A model generated the notes under the pieces. It did not search any database, was not told the DNA's origin, and worked only from the letters and a program-made list of their open reading frames with translations. A DNA stretch of 64,000 nt from CAVXWV01 sp963695415 (GTDB lineage Bacteria; Chloroflexota; Anaerolineae; Anaerolineales; UBA4823). Numbering within the stretch: the stretch's first letter is position 1; every line of letters begins with the position of its first letter. Shown here one piece after another: positions 54,260 to 63,384 of this stretch. Made by a program: the position numbers and the translations under genes. The stretch lies in NCBI GenBank assembly GCA_963695415.1, contig CAVOGL010000024.1, positions 124,001 to 188,000 of the forward strand. Direction: 5' to 3'.

Positions 54260-54790
54260 TCAGCCTGTTTCCGGTTTATTGCCTGAACTATAAATGTCAA
54301 TGGATTGGAAAGCAGCCAGGATATCCTCTTCGGAGATGGGTGTGTTGTTATTAATTTTCAGGTCCCAATCATAATGCACGTTAGCTGCGACCCGATTGTA
54401 TTCAGCCACCTGATCCATCGAAACTGCTATCTGGTCAACTCTGCTGCGGTTCTTAACCCGGTCAAGGCAGGTGTCCAGATCCGCAACCACCCTGATCATC
54501 TTGATGGAATGTTTTTCAGCGAGAGCAGCATAAAATCCTCGAAAACCTTCACCAGCCCCCAGGCTTTCGATCATCACCTGATCGTGAATCTCAAACATCC
54601 TGTCGATCGCCGCTTCGACCTTCATCCAGCCATCCTCGCCAGGCTGAAGGCTCAGCCAGATCGGCTCAACCCGCAGGAAGGAAATATCGGTATGCTCACC
54701 CACCACGGTGCCAATATACGTTTTGCCGGCGCCCTTCGGACCAATGAGCATAAACAATGTCTTGAGCTTATCCATGAAGGAACATTCCAC
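54260..54790 (-). CDS. P-loop small-molecule kinase-like protein
   Basis: This 176-residue protein has Walker A in MLIGPKGAGKTYIGTVV and a shikimate/gluconate-kinase-like core (VMIESLGAGEGFRGFYAALA; LDTCLDRVKNRSRVDQIAVS as lid). The C-terminus DWDLKINNNTPISEEDIL is typical of this group (IINNxxx..). The substrate is unknown. The start may be 54790 or the in-frame ATG at 54775. It is probably co-transcribed with the MBL and M28 genes. Confidence 0.82.
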   Translation of the reverse strand: MECSFMDKLKTLFMLIGPKGAGKTYIGTVVGEHTDISFLRVEPIWLSLQPGEDGWMKVEAAIDRMFEIHDQVMIESLGAGEGFRGFYAALAEKHSIKMIRVVADLDTCLDRVKNRSRVDQIAVSMDQVAEYNRVAANVHYDWDLKINNNTPISEEDILAAFQSIDIYSSGNKPETG

Positions 54791-54825
54791 AGTTTTTTCT
54801 TACAGGAAATTACTGTCCCCAATTT

Positions 54826-55402
54826 TCATACAATCCGAGTGACCTCATCGATGGGCTTGCGCCACCTGGCATCCGGGCTTTCATCCGCGAAACCCAGGCA
54901 GATCGCCGCAATCATCTCGCCTTCCTCACCCAACCACTCGCACAATTCTTCGTACGCATAAAACACATCACACACCCACAGCGACCCAATCCCCAGTTCT
55001 ACCGCTGCCAGAAGCATATTCTGAATTGCCGCCCCGATGGACTGGATATTGACCACGTCATCGAACATTTGCCCGGTCGAATGCTTTTCCCACGGTCGAA
55101 ATCCCCAGTGGATTGAAGACAAAGACAGTCACCGGCGCCCCTTCCATCACCCGTGCCGACCCCTCGCTGCTGCCGGGATCATCCCCCTGTGCTTTGGCAT
55201 TATCAATCCCTTGGCGCATAATCCGCAGCATCTCGCTGCGCCGATCTCCCTCGACAACCACGAAGCGCCAGGGTTGGCGGTTCTTTCCGGACGGCGCCTG
55301 TATGGCTGCATGGAGAATGGCACGGAGCATCTCATCGGGTATTGGCGTGTCCTGAAATTTACGGATACTGCGCCTGGCAGCGATTGCATCTAAAGTGTTC
55401 AT
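54826..55402 (-). CDS. Nitroreductase-family flavoprotein (one frameshift)
   Basis: This FMN enzyme of about 192 residues opens with TLDAIAARRSIRKFQDTPI and APSGKNRQPWRFVVVEGD. It breaks at about 55085 and continues with HSTGQMFDDVVNIQSIGAAI, LGIGSLWVCDVFYAYEELCE and ICLGFADESPDARWRKPIDE. The last is a family end. NAD(P)H-dependent reduction of nitro- or quinone-like substrates is likely, but the substrate is unknown. Confidence 0.88.
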
Positions 55403-55565
55403 GGGATCCCCTTTCTCACGGAATTGGTTCTACTGGTTGACCAGCTTTCCCCTCGAAATCGTCATGGTCTTTGTTGGTTGATTGATTTTACCGCCTTTCT
55501 AAATGTTAAAATGCTTCTTACCAGGTGATGATGTGTATAATCATGGGCAAACCTTGACTTTACGA

Positions 55566-56440
55566 ATGCAAAGCATCGCCCTCCTATTTCTTCTGGCAGT
55601 CATTTTTCTTTCCGCCTGCGCATCTCCTCGAACCATCGAGACAACGCCTGCCGCCACGCTGCCTCCTACGCTCCAGAGCCAACCAGAACACCCACACATA
55701 CTCCCACACCATCCAACCCTGCCACTTCTCTCGCCATGAATTGTGACGATTGGGCGTTACTCGACCTTGGAGAATACCAGGCTCAGAACAACACCTGGGG
55801 GAAGGGAACGCTCAGCGGCTGGTCCCAGTGTATTGGCATTGGGAATAATGACGATGGGACGCTTATCGCCCGTTGGACCTGGGATTGGCTGAACTCGGGT
55901 GGGAATGTCAAGGCTTATCCCGAGATCGTTTTCGGTCAGAAACCAGGTAGTTCGACCACCACAGCTTCCTTACCTGCCCAAATCAACAGCATCCGTTCCG
56001 CCACCGTCACTTACGATGTCGCCTCCACATACACCGGCAGTGGGAACCTGGCTTTCGATATCTGGCTGACCGATACGGACAACCCGTCCACCTGGGGAGT
56101 GCCGCCGATCACCCACGAGATTATGATCTGGCTGGATTACTATGGCAGCATGAGTCCGGGCGGCGCCTGGCAGGGGCGCGAGATGATCGATGGTGCCACC
56201 TACAGCGTCTACGTGGGCGAGAAGTATGGCGACGGTTGGCGCTATATCGCCTTCGTCAGAGCCCCTAGGCAGCAGGGCGCAGGCACCCTCGAACTTGCCG
56301 CTTTTCTCACTTATTTACGCGAAAAGGGTCTCGTGACCGGTGAAGAATACCTGGCATCGATTGAGTTCGGCAATGAGGTCGCCGGCGGAACCGGCGAAAC
56401 CCTCCTCAATATATATTCAATCTCAGTGCAAGCAGAGTAA
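55566..56440 (+). CDS. GH12 endoglucanase/xyloglucanase lipoprotein (one frameshift in linker)
   Basis: This is an exported glucanase of about 291 residues. A lipoprotein signal (SIALLFLLAVIFLSACAS) and P/T linker break at about 55685. In the next frame the linker goes on as TRTPTHTPTPSNPATSLA and then the GH12 domain. The nucleophile Glu is in HEIMIWLDYY and the acid/base Glu is in ASIEFGNEVAGG. GWSQCIGIGNNDDGTLIARW and WTWDWLNSGGNVKAYPEIVF line the cleft. It would cut beta-1,4-glucan or xyloglucan at the cell surface. Confidence 0.87.
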
Positions 56441-56479
56441 CGTACCCGGTTTCCCGTCTCCCTCACGAGGAAAGCGATT

Positions 56480-56629
56480 TTAATCGGATCCCAGGTCGTT
56501 TAGCAGGTCCTCAAACCAATTCCTTGCAAAAGCGTGCGTCTGCAAACCATAATCGAGCGTCTTGAGCTGGTATTTAAGGATATCTTTGTAAGAAGCTGGG
56601 ATTTCAATCCGCCTGATTTCCTCGTTCAT
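56480..56629 (-). CDS. 49-residue protein coupled to hutH
   Basis: The ATG at 56629 overlaps the hutH stop as ATGA, and the frame runs 49 codons to TAA at 56480. The product, beginning MNEEIRRIEIPASYKDILKY and ending NWFEDLLNDLGSD, is charged and predicted helical with no membrane segment. Tight coupling and normal composition argue for a real gene. I know no family. Confidence 0.55.
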   Translation of the reverse strand: MNEEIRRIEIPASYKDILKYQLKTLDYGLQTHAFARNWFEDLLNDLGSD

Positions 56630-58203
56630 CTGGCTATAGTGACTTTCTCACTAATGCTTTCGATCATCTGCCCACTGACAATCAGTTCTGCCAGAATGTT
56701 GATATCTGAGGATGTCTCCCGGTCGTGCTCGAGGAAGGACACGCGACTGCGCACGGCATCATACACCTTCGCCGTCCCCTCTCCCAGGCGCTCCGCGGCA
56801 TCCGCACCGCGCAGGTCCACCGCCTGCGCCGCCGTCATCAGTTCGATCGCCACCACATGACGCACGTTCTCCAGGATCTCCAGGCAGTGCCGCGCCGCGT
56901 TCGCTCCCATACTCACGTGGTCTTCCTGGTTGGCGCAGGAAGGGATCGAGTCCACGCTGTCCGGATGTGCCAGAGTTTTGTTATCCGACACCAGTGCCGC
57001 CGCTGTGTACTGCACCATCATCAATCCGCCGTCCAACCCACTCGTCCTCACCAGCATCGCCGGCAGCCCGTGGTTCAGTTCCGGTGTCAGCAGCCTGAAC
57101 ACCCGCCTCTCGGCGATGTTCGCCACTTCCGCCATGGCGATCCCCAGGAAATCCAGCCACATCGCCGGTCCCTGACCGTGGAAATTGCCTCCCGAAATTG
57201 ATTGCATACCTTCACCCTCAGGATCGGACGGAAATATTAACGGGTTATCCGTGGCCGCGTTGATTGCAGCACTAAATCGCTGGCGCAGGAAAGCGATCGT
57301 GTCCATCACCGGTCCCAGGACCTGAGGGATGCAGCGCAGGCTGTAGGCATCCTGCACCTTCTCTGGCGCTGAATCGATCAATCGGCTGCCAGCGGTCATG
57401 AAGCGTATATTCTCTGCCACATGCTGTTGTCCGGGTTGGTTGCTCGCCAGGTGCAGTGCCGGCTCGAACGCCGCCGAAAGCCCCAGCAGCGCCTCCAGGC
57501 TGAGAGCTGCTGCCGCCTGTCCATGGCGCAGCAGGTTCTCGGCATCGTGCACCGCCAGCGCCCCACAAGCGCTCATGAAGTCCATCCCGTTCGACAGCGC
57601 CAGCCCCTCCTTCGCTTCCAGCACGATCCGCTCGATCCCCGCCCTGCGCATCGCCTCCGCCCCGTCAAACAATTCTCCCATGTAGATTGCTTTGCCGCTG
57701 TACCCGCCGTCACCTTCTTCCAGGTCGCGCGTTAACACCGTGGCGATGTGCGCCAGAGGCGCCAGGTCGCCGCTCGCCCCCAGCGATCCCTTCTCCGGCA
57801 CCAGCGGCGTAACCCCCGCGTTGAGCATATCCACCAGCGTCTGCGCTACCACCGGTCGCACCCCCGAGTGTCCCTTCGCCAGCATATTGGCGCGGATCAC
57901 CATCATCGCCCGTACCACGTCCTCCGGCAGTGCCTTCCCCACACCGCTGACGCACAGCACAATCAGGTTGCGCGACAGCGACAGAGCCTGGTCTGCACTG
58001 ATCACTCGGTTCGCCAAAGAGCCAAACCCCGTATTCACCCCATAGATCACTTTGCCAGGTTGTGCAATGGATCGCAGCACCCACTCGTGGCTGCGCTGCA
58101 TTTTCTGCCGGATCTCTTTATTAAATGGAGCGACTGGTTTATGGTCACGCGCCACCGCCACGATTTGTTCGATGGTCAACTCATTACCATTAAGCTCTAT
58201 CAT
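56626..58203 (-). CDS. hutH: Histidine ammonia-lyase
   Basis: This 525-residue enzyme deaminates L-histidine to trans-urocanate, the first step of histidine degradation. The self-formed MIO cofactor arises from Ala-Ser-Gly in GSLGASGDLAPLAHIA (near residue 143). YGVNTGFGSLANRVIS (near 53) and the active-site segment SISGGNFHGQGPAMWLDF (near 335) are intact. The start is the ATG at 58203, with GAGGAGG seven bases before; TTG at 58209 is less likely. It is last of the hut genes on the minus strand and is coupled to the 49-codon gene. Confidence 0.96.
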   Translation of the reverse strand: MIELNGNELTIEQIVAVARDHKPVAPFNKEIRQKMQRSHEWVLRSIAQPGKVIYGVNTGFGSLANRVISADQALSLSRNLIVLCVSGVGKALPEDVVRAMMVIRANMLAKGHSGVRPVVAQTLVDMLNAGVTPLVPEKGSLGASGDLAPLAHIATVLTRDLEEGDGGYSGKAIYMGELFDGAEAMRRAGIERIVLEAKEGLALSNGMDFMSACGALAVHDAENLLRHGQAAAALSLEALLGLSAAFEPALHLASNQPGQQHVAENIRFMTAGSRLIDSAPEKVQDAYSLRCIPQVLGPVMDTIAFLRQRFSAAINAATDNPLIFPSDPEGEGMQSISGGNFHGQGPAMWLDFLGIAMAEVANIAERRVFRLLTPELNHGLPAMLVRTSGLDGGLMMVQYTAAALVSDNKTLAHPDSVDSIPSCANQEDHVSMGANAARHCLEILENVRHVVAIELMTAAQAVDLRGADAAERLGEGTAKVYDAVRSRVSFLEHDRETSSDINILAELIVSGQMIESISEKVTIAR

Positions 58204-58212
58204 CACCAAACC

Positions 58213-58277
58213 TCCTCGATTTCGTAGTCCATTGGGATAATAAGATCCGGAACTGATCCCTCGAATTTTTCTGCCAT
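58213..58277 (-). pseudogene. 5' fragment of a second fchA copy upstream of hutH
   Basis: ATGGCAGAAAAATT.. at 58277 encodes MAEKFEGSVPDLIIPMDYEI, matching MAEKFGIFDPEPGIPMDYEI at the start of fchA (63084); the preceding ATAAA is also shared. After 21 residues it runs into the hutH ribosome-binding site. It is a leftover of duplication or deletion. Confidence 0.8.
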
Positions 58278-58330
58278 TTTATCAGCAACCTCTCCCGGCA
58301 TCCGAGCACATCAGCCAGCATATAGCCAGC

Positions 58331-58370
58331 TTGTAGGTCAGGTATCCCTACCTGACACCTGCCTGACCTA
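58331..58370. repeat. Inverted repeat between hutH and hutI
   Basis: TAGGTCAGG at about 58333 and CCTGACCTA ending near 58370 are perfect complements, with a further GGTCAGGTA / TACCTGAC pairing inside. It stands in the 245-bp gap between hutI and hutH and may attenuate or terminate. Confidence 0.6.
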
Positions 58371-58410
58371 TTCGCCCCATTCGTCCATTCGCATCATTCG
58401 TGTTAAAAAC
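58369..58410 (+). repeat. ATTCG-periodic intergenic motif
   Basis: Four ATTCG units ending in GTGTTAAAAACCCCC; same family as 13862 and 15702. Confidence 0.75.
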
Positions 58411-58448
58411 CCCCGTCCCCCTTCGATTTTCATGCAGCCCTTCGTGTT

Positions 58449-59747
58449 TCAGCTTTTCCCCGTCACTCCGTCCCCGGTCTCCCGTCCTCCCACATAAACC
58501 AACCGCCCCCTTTTCATCACCATCACCACCGCGTTGTTGCCCAGCCGGTAGATGCTGTCATCGAAGGATGGCAGGTCCCAGACCTGGATGTCGGCAAGTT
58601 TCCCCTTCTCCAACGTGCCGCGGTCATCCAGCCCCACCGCCTGTGCCGCATAGTGGGTTGCCGACAACAGCGCCTCTTCAGGGCTGAATCTGTACAGCCG
58701 GCATGCCAGCTGCATCACCAGCTGCATCGATTCCATCCAGCATCCCGGGCAGAAATCGGTCGCCAGCGCCACGCGCATTCCCCGATCCATCATCGCCCGT
58801 GCATCGAACGGCTTGGGATGCCGCACCGCGAAATCCAGCCCGGGCATCACCACACCCACAACCCCTGCTTCTGCAAGGCTCTCGATCTCCGCCTCGCTGG
58901 TATAGTTCAGGTGGTCTGCAGAAATCGCGGGCAGTTCAGCCGCCAGCCGGCTTCCGCCAATGTTGGCATACGCGTCCACGTGCATTTTTGGTCGCAGCCC
59001 GTGCTGCATCCCTTTCTCCAGGATGCGCCGCGATTCCTCCACACTGTAGTAGCCTTCATCGCAGTACACATCGCAGAAATCAGCCAGACCTCTCTCTGCC
59101 ACCTTCGGGATCATCTCATCCAGCAGCATTCCCAGGTAGCGTTCCCTGGTCACCTCAGCAGGGAAATCATGGGCTCCCAGGAAGGTACTCACCACGTCCA
59201 CCGGCTGCCAGGAAGCCAGTTCCTGGTTGATCTCCAGCATTTCAATCTCTTTCGCCAGGGTCAACCCGTACCCGCTTTTGCTTTCGACCGTTGTGGTGCC
59301 GTAGGACAGCATGCGCTCCAACCGCCCCAGCGCTTCATCGCACAGCGCATCTTTGCTGCTGGCGCGTGTCATCCTTACCGTCGCCTGGATGCCGCTTGGG
59401 ATTCCCATCGCGGCCACCTCAGCCGCATTGCGCGTCATCCTCGCCGCGTACTCCTGTGCCCGCGTGCCGCCGAAGACCAGGTGCGTGTGGCAGTCCACGA
59501 ACCCCGGCGCCAGGATCTTCCCGCTCACGTTTACCACGCGTGCCTGTGAGAGGTTGAACTGCGATTCCAGTTCGCTCAGTTCTGCCACCGCGGCTATGGT
59601 CTCGCCCTGTACCGCCACTGCCGCGCCCTTTCGTTGTCCCAGTGGGTTGCCAGCCTCCGGGCAGCACGTCAGCGCCATCATCGCCCCCTTCAATACCAGG
59701 TCTACTGCCGGCTTTTCCACTCTTTCTATCCGTGCGCTCTCACTCAT
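58449..59747 (-). CDS. hutI: Imidazolonepropionase
   Basis: This 432-residue amidohydrolase opens imidazolone-propionate to formimino-glutamate. Metal ligands are in PGFVDCHTHLVFGGTRAQEY (HxH near 84), KMHVDAYANIGG, SADHLNYTSE and ATDFCPGCWMES (Asp near 340). The start is the ATG at 59747, overlapping the hutU stop by eight bases; a longer reading to 59780 would lie inside hutU. It is complete and intact. Confidence 0.95.
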   Translation of the reverse strand: MSESARIERVEKPAVDLVLKGAMMALTCCPEAGNPLGQRKGAAVAVQGETIAAVAELSELESQFNLSQARVVNVSGKILAPGFVDCHTHLVFGGTRAQEYAARMTRNAAEVAAMGIPSGIQATVRMTRASSKDALCDEALGRLERMLSYGTTTVESKSGYGLTLAKEIEMLEINQELASWQPVDVVSTFLGAHDFPAEVTRERYLGMLLDEMIPKVAERGLADFCDVYCDEGYYSVEESRRILEKGMQHGLRPKMHVDAYANIGGSRLAAELPAISADHLNYTSEAEIESLAEAGVVGVVMPGLDFAVRHPKPFDARAMMDRGMRVALATDFCPGCWMESMQLVMQLACRLYRFSPEEALLSATHYAAQAVGLDDRGTLEKGKLADIQVWDLPSFDDSIYRLGNNAVVMVMKRGRLVYVGGRETGDGVTGKS

Positions 59748-61490
59748 CCTTTGTGTGGGGTCCCAGCCGGTCACCCGCACCGGTACTGCCCCCAGCTGTC
59801 TCCGGTCCGAAGGTCGCCGTGGGTGACCACCACAGCGGAATCTTGATGGTCTCTCCGGTCAGGGGTCCCTTCCCCTCGCACACCTGCCGCGCGGTTTCGT
59901 AACCCGCCTGCGCGTGCCGCACCACCCCAATGCCCGAATCCGTGGTCATGCACACATCCAGCCGCAGGTCGGCCTCCTCGCTCCCGTCGGCGATCATCGT
60001 CACGCCGGTGTGTACCGCCTCGCCCATCGAGTAGTTGGCCTGGATTGCCACCAGGTCTGCCATCCCCGCCGTGTTCAGCAGCGCGTTCAAATAAGGCCAA
60101 TCGGAGATCAGGTCTCCGCCATCCTTCATCTTCTCCGATTCGAAGGTCGGGTTGACGATCGAGCCCGAGTCCAGGTTGTCGCGCGAGAAGCCCACCGGTC
60201 CCGCCAGTTCCCCGCTGCGGATCATCTCGTTTACCCGCAGTGCCAGTTCTCGCCGCTCCCCAAAGCCCAGGTAGCACACCCGCGCTGGCAGCGCCTCGAT
60301 CGGCAGGGTCTCGCGCGCCAGCTCGATCCACTTCACCGTTGTCTTATCGTGCGGGAACATCTCCAGCACCAGCGCATCGATCTTCGCCAGGTCACTGGCC
60401 TCGCCCGACAGGCACGTCCAGCGGAACGGTCCCCTTCCCACCAGGAACAACGGGCGGATATACGCCGCCACGAACCCCGGGATGGTCATGGCCTCCGCCT
60501 CCGGCATGCCCGCGTCGCGGCACTCCTTGCGGATGCTGGTGCCGTATTCGAAAACCTGAACGCCCTTGTGGTAGAAAGCATTCATCGCCGCTAACTGACG
60601 CTTCATTGAATCGCGCGCCACCTGGAAGTAGCCGTCCCGGTCCGCGGCTCGCAGTTCAGCCGCCGACTTCCGCGCTGTAACCCGCCGGGATGTAAGACAG
60701 CGGGTCGTGGCACGGGCACATCTCGGAGATGATGTCCGGCAGCCAGCCCATCTCCAGCGCCTTCGGGAACAATTCTGCTGCGTTCCCCCACACCCCGATC
60801 CCTACAGCCCTCTTCTCAGCTTTAGCCTTTTCGGCGATCTGAACGGCTTCTTCCAACGAGTCCGCCTCGATATCGAGGAAGCCTCTCTCCAGAGAACGCT
60901 GGATGATTGCCGGGTTGGCATCCACTACCACGCATACCCCGCCGTGCATCGTCGTCGCCCGCGGCTGGTTACGCCCCATCCCGCCTAATCCTGCGGTCAG
61001 GTAGATCCTGCCCGCCAGGCTGCCGCCAAAATGCTGCTCGGCGATTGCGCCCAGGGTCTCGAAGGTGCCCTGGATCACGCCCTGGGTGCCGATGTACTCC
61101 CACGGTCCCGCCGTGTACTGTGCGAACATGGTCAGGTTCTTGTCCTGCAAGATCGTAGAAGATTTCCCACGTTGCCTTCATGATATTGGTGTTTGCCATC
61201 ACCACCCTCGGCGCCAGGCGGTGTGTTTTGAACATAGCCACCGGCATCCCGGACTGGACCACCAGTGTTTCGTTGTTCTCTAACTCCATCAGTGACTGCA
61301 CGATGGCGTGGTAGCTTTCCCAGTTGCGGGCGCACTTCCCGATCCCGCCGTAGATCACCAGGCGTTCCGGCGCTTCGGCGTTCTCCATGTTGTTTTCCAG
61401 CATGCGCAGCAGCGATTCCTGTTTCCAGCCTTTGCAGCGCAGTGTTTTTCCGCGCTGTGCCTTCACAGAATATAAAATTTCGGGTTTCAT
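59740..61490 (-). CDS. hutU: Urocanate hydratase (two frameshifts)
   Basis: This is an NAD-dependent enzyme of about 583 residues converting urocanate to imidazolone-propionate. The three frames join as follows. LVIYGGIGKCARNWESYHAI with VMANTNIMKATWEIFYDL runs to about 61150. FAQYTAGPWEYIGTQGVIQG, IYLTAGLGGMGRNQPRATTM and EMCPCHDPLSYIPAGYSAE run to about 60665. FRWTCLSGEASDLAKIDALV, GPVGFSRDNLDSGSIVNPTF and ADLVAIQANYSMGEAVHTGV run to the end. The CPCHDP form replaces the enteric TSAHDP. AGGAGA precedes the ATG. It lies 25 bp after ftcD. Confidence 0.9.
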
Positions 61491-61515
61491 TGGGTTTCTC
61501 CTGGGTATGTAATTA

Positions 61516-62409
61516 TTAATCGAGTAAAGCCGTCTCGATGATTTGCTCCATCTTGAAGTCGTGCACCTGTAAGTAATATTTCAGCACCTCTTCCACCGCT
61601 CCCAGTGGCACCGGTCCGACCAGTTCTGCCCCAGCCACCATCACGCCGTAGCGTTTTGCCTCCGCCCGTACCGCTTCCAGCACGCGCGGGATCGGCGTTT
61701 TGGCGTAATTTACCAGGTTCATCGACACCTGCACCTGCCCTTTATCTTCCAGCGCCAGCCCCATCGCCCGCACGTAGCGGAACCCGCCGTTGATGTGCCG
61801 CACAGCCCTGGCAATATTTTCAGCGACAGACACGTCCGTCGTCAGCAGGTTCACGTTGAATGCCACCAGTGGAAAGCGCACTCCGGTTACCATCGCCCCC
61901 GCTTTGGCGTTGAATGACGCTGGTCCCTCGTCCGGCGCCCATGCCGGGTCTTGCAGCTTCTTTTCCAGGGCTTCGTACTGCCCCTTGCGGATATCGGGCA
62001 GCCGTTCTCGTTCCGGTCGCAGTGCCGCTTCCTCGTAATAATAAACCGGTACCCCCAGGCTGCCGACATAGCTGCCGAACTGGCGCGCCACTTCCACCGC
62101 TTCAGCCGTCTCCATACCCCGTACCGGGATGAACGGCGCCACGTCGACCGCCCCCATGCGCGGGTGCGAGCCGTGGTGCTGGCGCATGTCGATCTTCTCG
62201 AAAGCCTTCTTCGCCATTGCCTTTGTTGCTTCCAGCACCGTTTCCGGATCGCCAAGGTAGGTGAATACTGAGCGGTTGTGGTCCGCATCCGAGCTTATGT
62301 CCAGGATCTTGATCCCTTCGTGTCGCTGCACCTCCGCCAGCACCTCTTCCACGAGAGCCAGGTCGATGCCTTCGCTGATGTTCGGTTCGCACAGGAGTAC
62401 TTTTTTCAT
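61516..62409 (-). CDS. ftcD: Glutamate formimidoyltransferase
   Basis: This 297-residue enzyme moves the formimino group from formimino-glutamate to tetrahydrofolate, releasing glutamate. MKKVLLCEPNISEGIDLALV opens the domain. DADHNRSVFTYLGDPETVLE, HPRMGAVDVAPFIPVRGMET and VSMNLVNYAKTPIPRVLEAV are family blocks, with catalytic His near residue 83. The start is the ATG at 62409, but the frame is open upstream into the cyclodeaminase gene, so a fusion in reverse order to the animal enzyme is possible. Confidence 0.92.
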   Translation of the reverse strand: MKKVLLCEPNISEGIDLALVEEVLAEVQRHEGIKILDISSDADHNRSVFTYLGDPETVLEATKAMAKKAFEKIDMRQHHGSHPRMGAVDVAPFIPVRGMETAEAVEVARQFGSYVGSLGVPVYYYEEAALRPERERLPDIRKGQYEALEKKLQDPAWAPDEGPASFNAKAGAMVTGVRFPLVAFNVNLLTTDVSVAENIARAVRHINGGFRYVRAMGLALEDKGQVQVSMNLVNYAKTPIPRVLEAVRAEAKRYGVMVAGAELVGPVPLGAVEEVLKYYLQVHDFKMEQIIETALLD

Positions 62410-62437
62410 AGTTTGCCTTTTCGGGAAAGTTGTTTTG

Positions 62438-63084
62438 TCAGGGCATGGTTGCTCCTGTGCAGCTTGCAATGCCTCCACCTGCCTACTGATCTCCTCAGCC
62501 TGCTGTGCCAGGGCAGATACAATCGCAGCATCCTTGATCGAGCCCAGGTTGATTTTCACATTTTCCAGGCAGCCCAGAGCTCCGGCGTTTGCCAGAAGCC
62601 GCGCACAGTTCATATCCGACTCGGCCGCCGAATTTGTACGTCCCTCTAGTTCCTGGACCCGAGCGTTTGGAGACAGAGCCTTGCGTTCTCCAGCGGCACC
62701 TGTCAGCCGCTCTCACCCATGCCGCCTGGATCGCCAGCCTGCGCCGCTGCCGTTCCTCTTCGTTTTCCTTAGGCAGCCTGTAGCTCATCGAAATCGCCTG
62801 GAACGCTTCGCTGTCCAGCCGGCTGCCGGTCTGCAGTTCCTGGCTGAGAACCTCTGCACGTTCTCCCGCCTCATGCAAGCGCTCCCGTTCTTCAGTGGTC
62901 TTATTTTTCACCGGCAGCAGGCATACCATCGCTACCAGCGCTGCAGCCATCGCCGAGCGATCGCGGATGCCGACCCACCACCGGCAGTCGTGTCGTCCGG
63001 CCGTAAAACGTTCAGGTAAGTTTCAATTTCGTAGTCCATGGGGATACCGGGCTCCGGGTCAAAGATACCAAATTTTTCTGCCAT
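62438..63084 (-). CDS. fchA: Formimidotetrahydrofolate cyclodeaminase (frameshifted)
   Basis: This is a helical enzyme of about 215 residues turning 5-formimino-THF into 5,10-methenyl-THF plus ammonia. The parts are MAEKFGIFDPEPGIPMDYEI with LNVLRPDDTTAGGGSASAIA to about 62955, then AAALVAMVCLLPVKNKTTEE, LDSEAFQAISMSYRLP and RLAIQAAWVRAA to about 62690. After that come VPLENARLCLQTLGS-type sequence and MNCARLLANAGALGCLENVK, INLGSIKDAAIVSALAQQAE. A TGA exists at 62438 in one frame; in the other the frame runs straight into ftcD. It heads the hut cluster. Confidence 0.82.
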
Positions 63085-63384
63085 TTTATCAGTATCCTTG
63101 CACAGCAAACAGATCCGGTGTCCACATTCAGCCTGAAAGGGCAACACATTGGTGCGCTACCTGGTCGATCTTAACCAAAAATATCAGCTTATAATTCCCG
63201 CCGCTCAGGGGTGGCACTGGCTTCTCATATTTCTGAGAACAGCACAACCTGGACCTGACAACACTGGATTCAGCAAATACGTCAGCATACCGCTGGAATG
63301 CTATTGCTGATTTCTATGATTATTACGGTGTTTCAGAAACCCCACTGACCACTGACCTCACAGCGCTCAGCGTCGAATAACCGC
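63085..63384. other. Gap between fchA and the right-edge membrane gene
   Basis: About 300 bp. A plus-strand stretch near 63250-63382 stays open for about 45 codons (LDLTTLDSANTSAYRWNAIA, then DFYDYYGVSETPLTT) and could be a leftover C-terminus, but it has no start. Otherwise nothing is seen. Confidence 0.35.

Noticed and set aside
58653..59549. 298-codon plus-strand frame
   Set aside because: Antisense to intact hutI; its His/Arg-rich translation has no domain.
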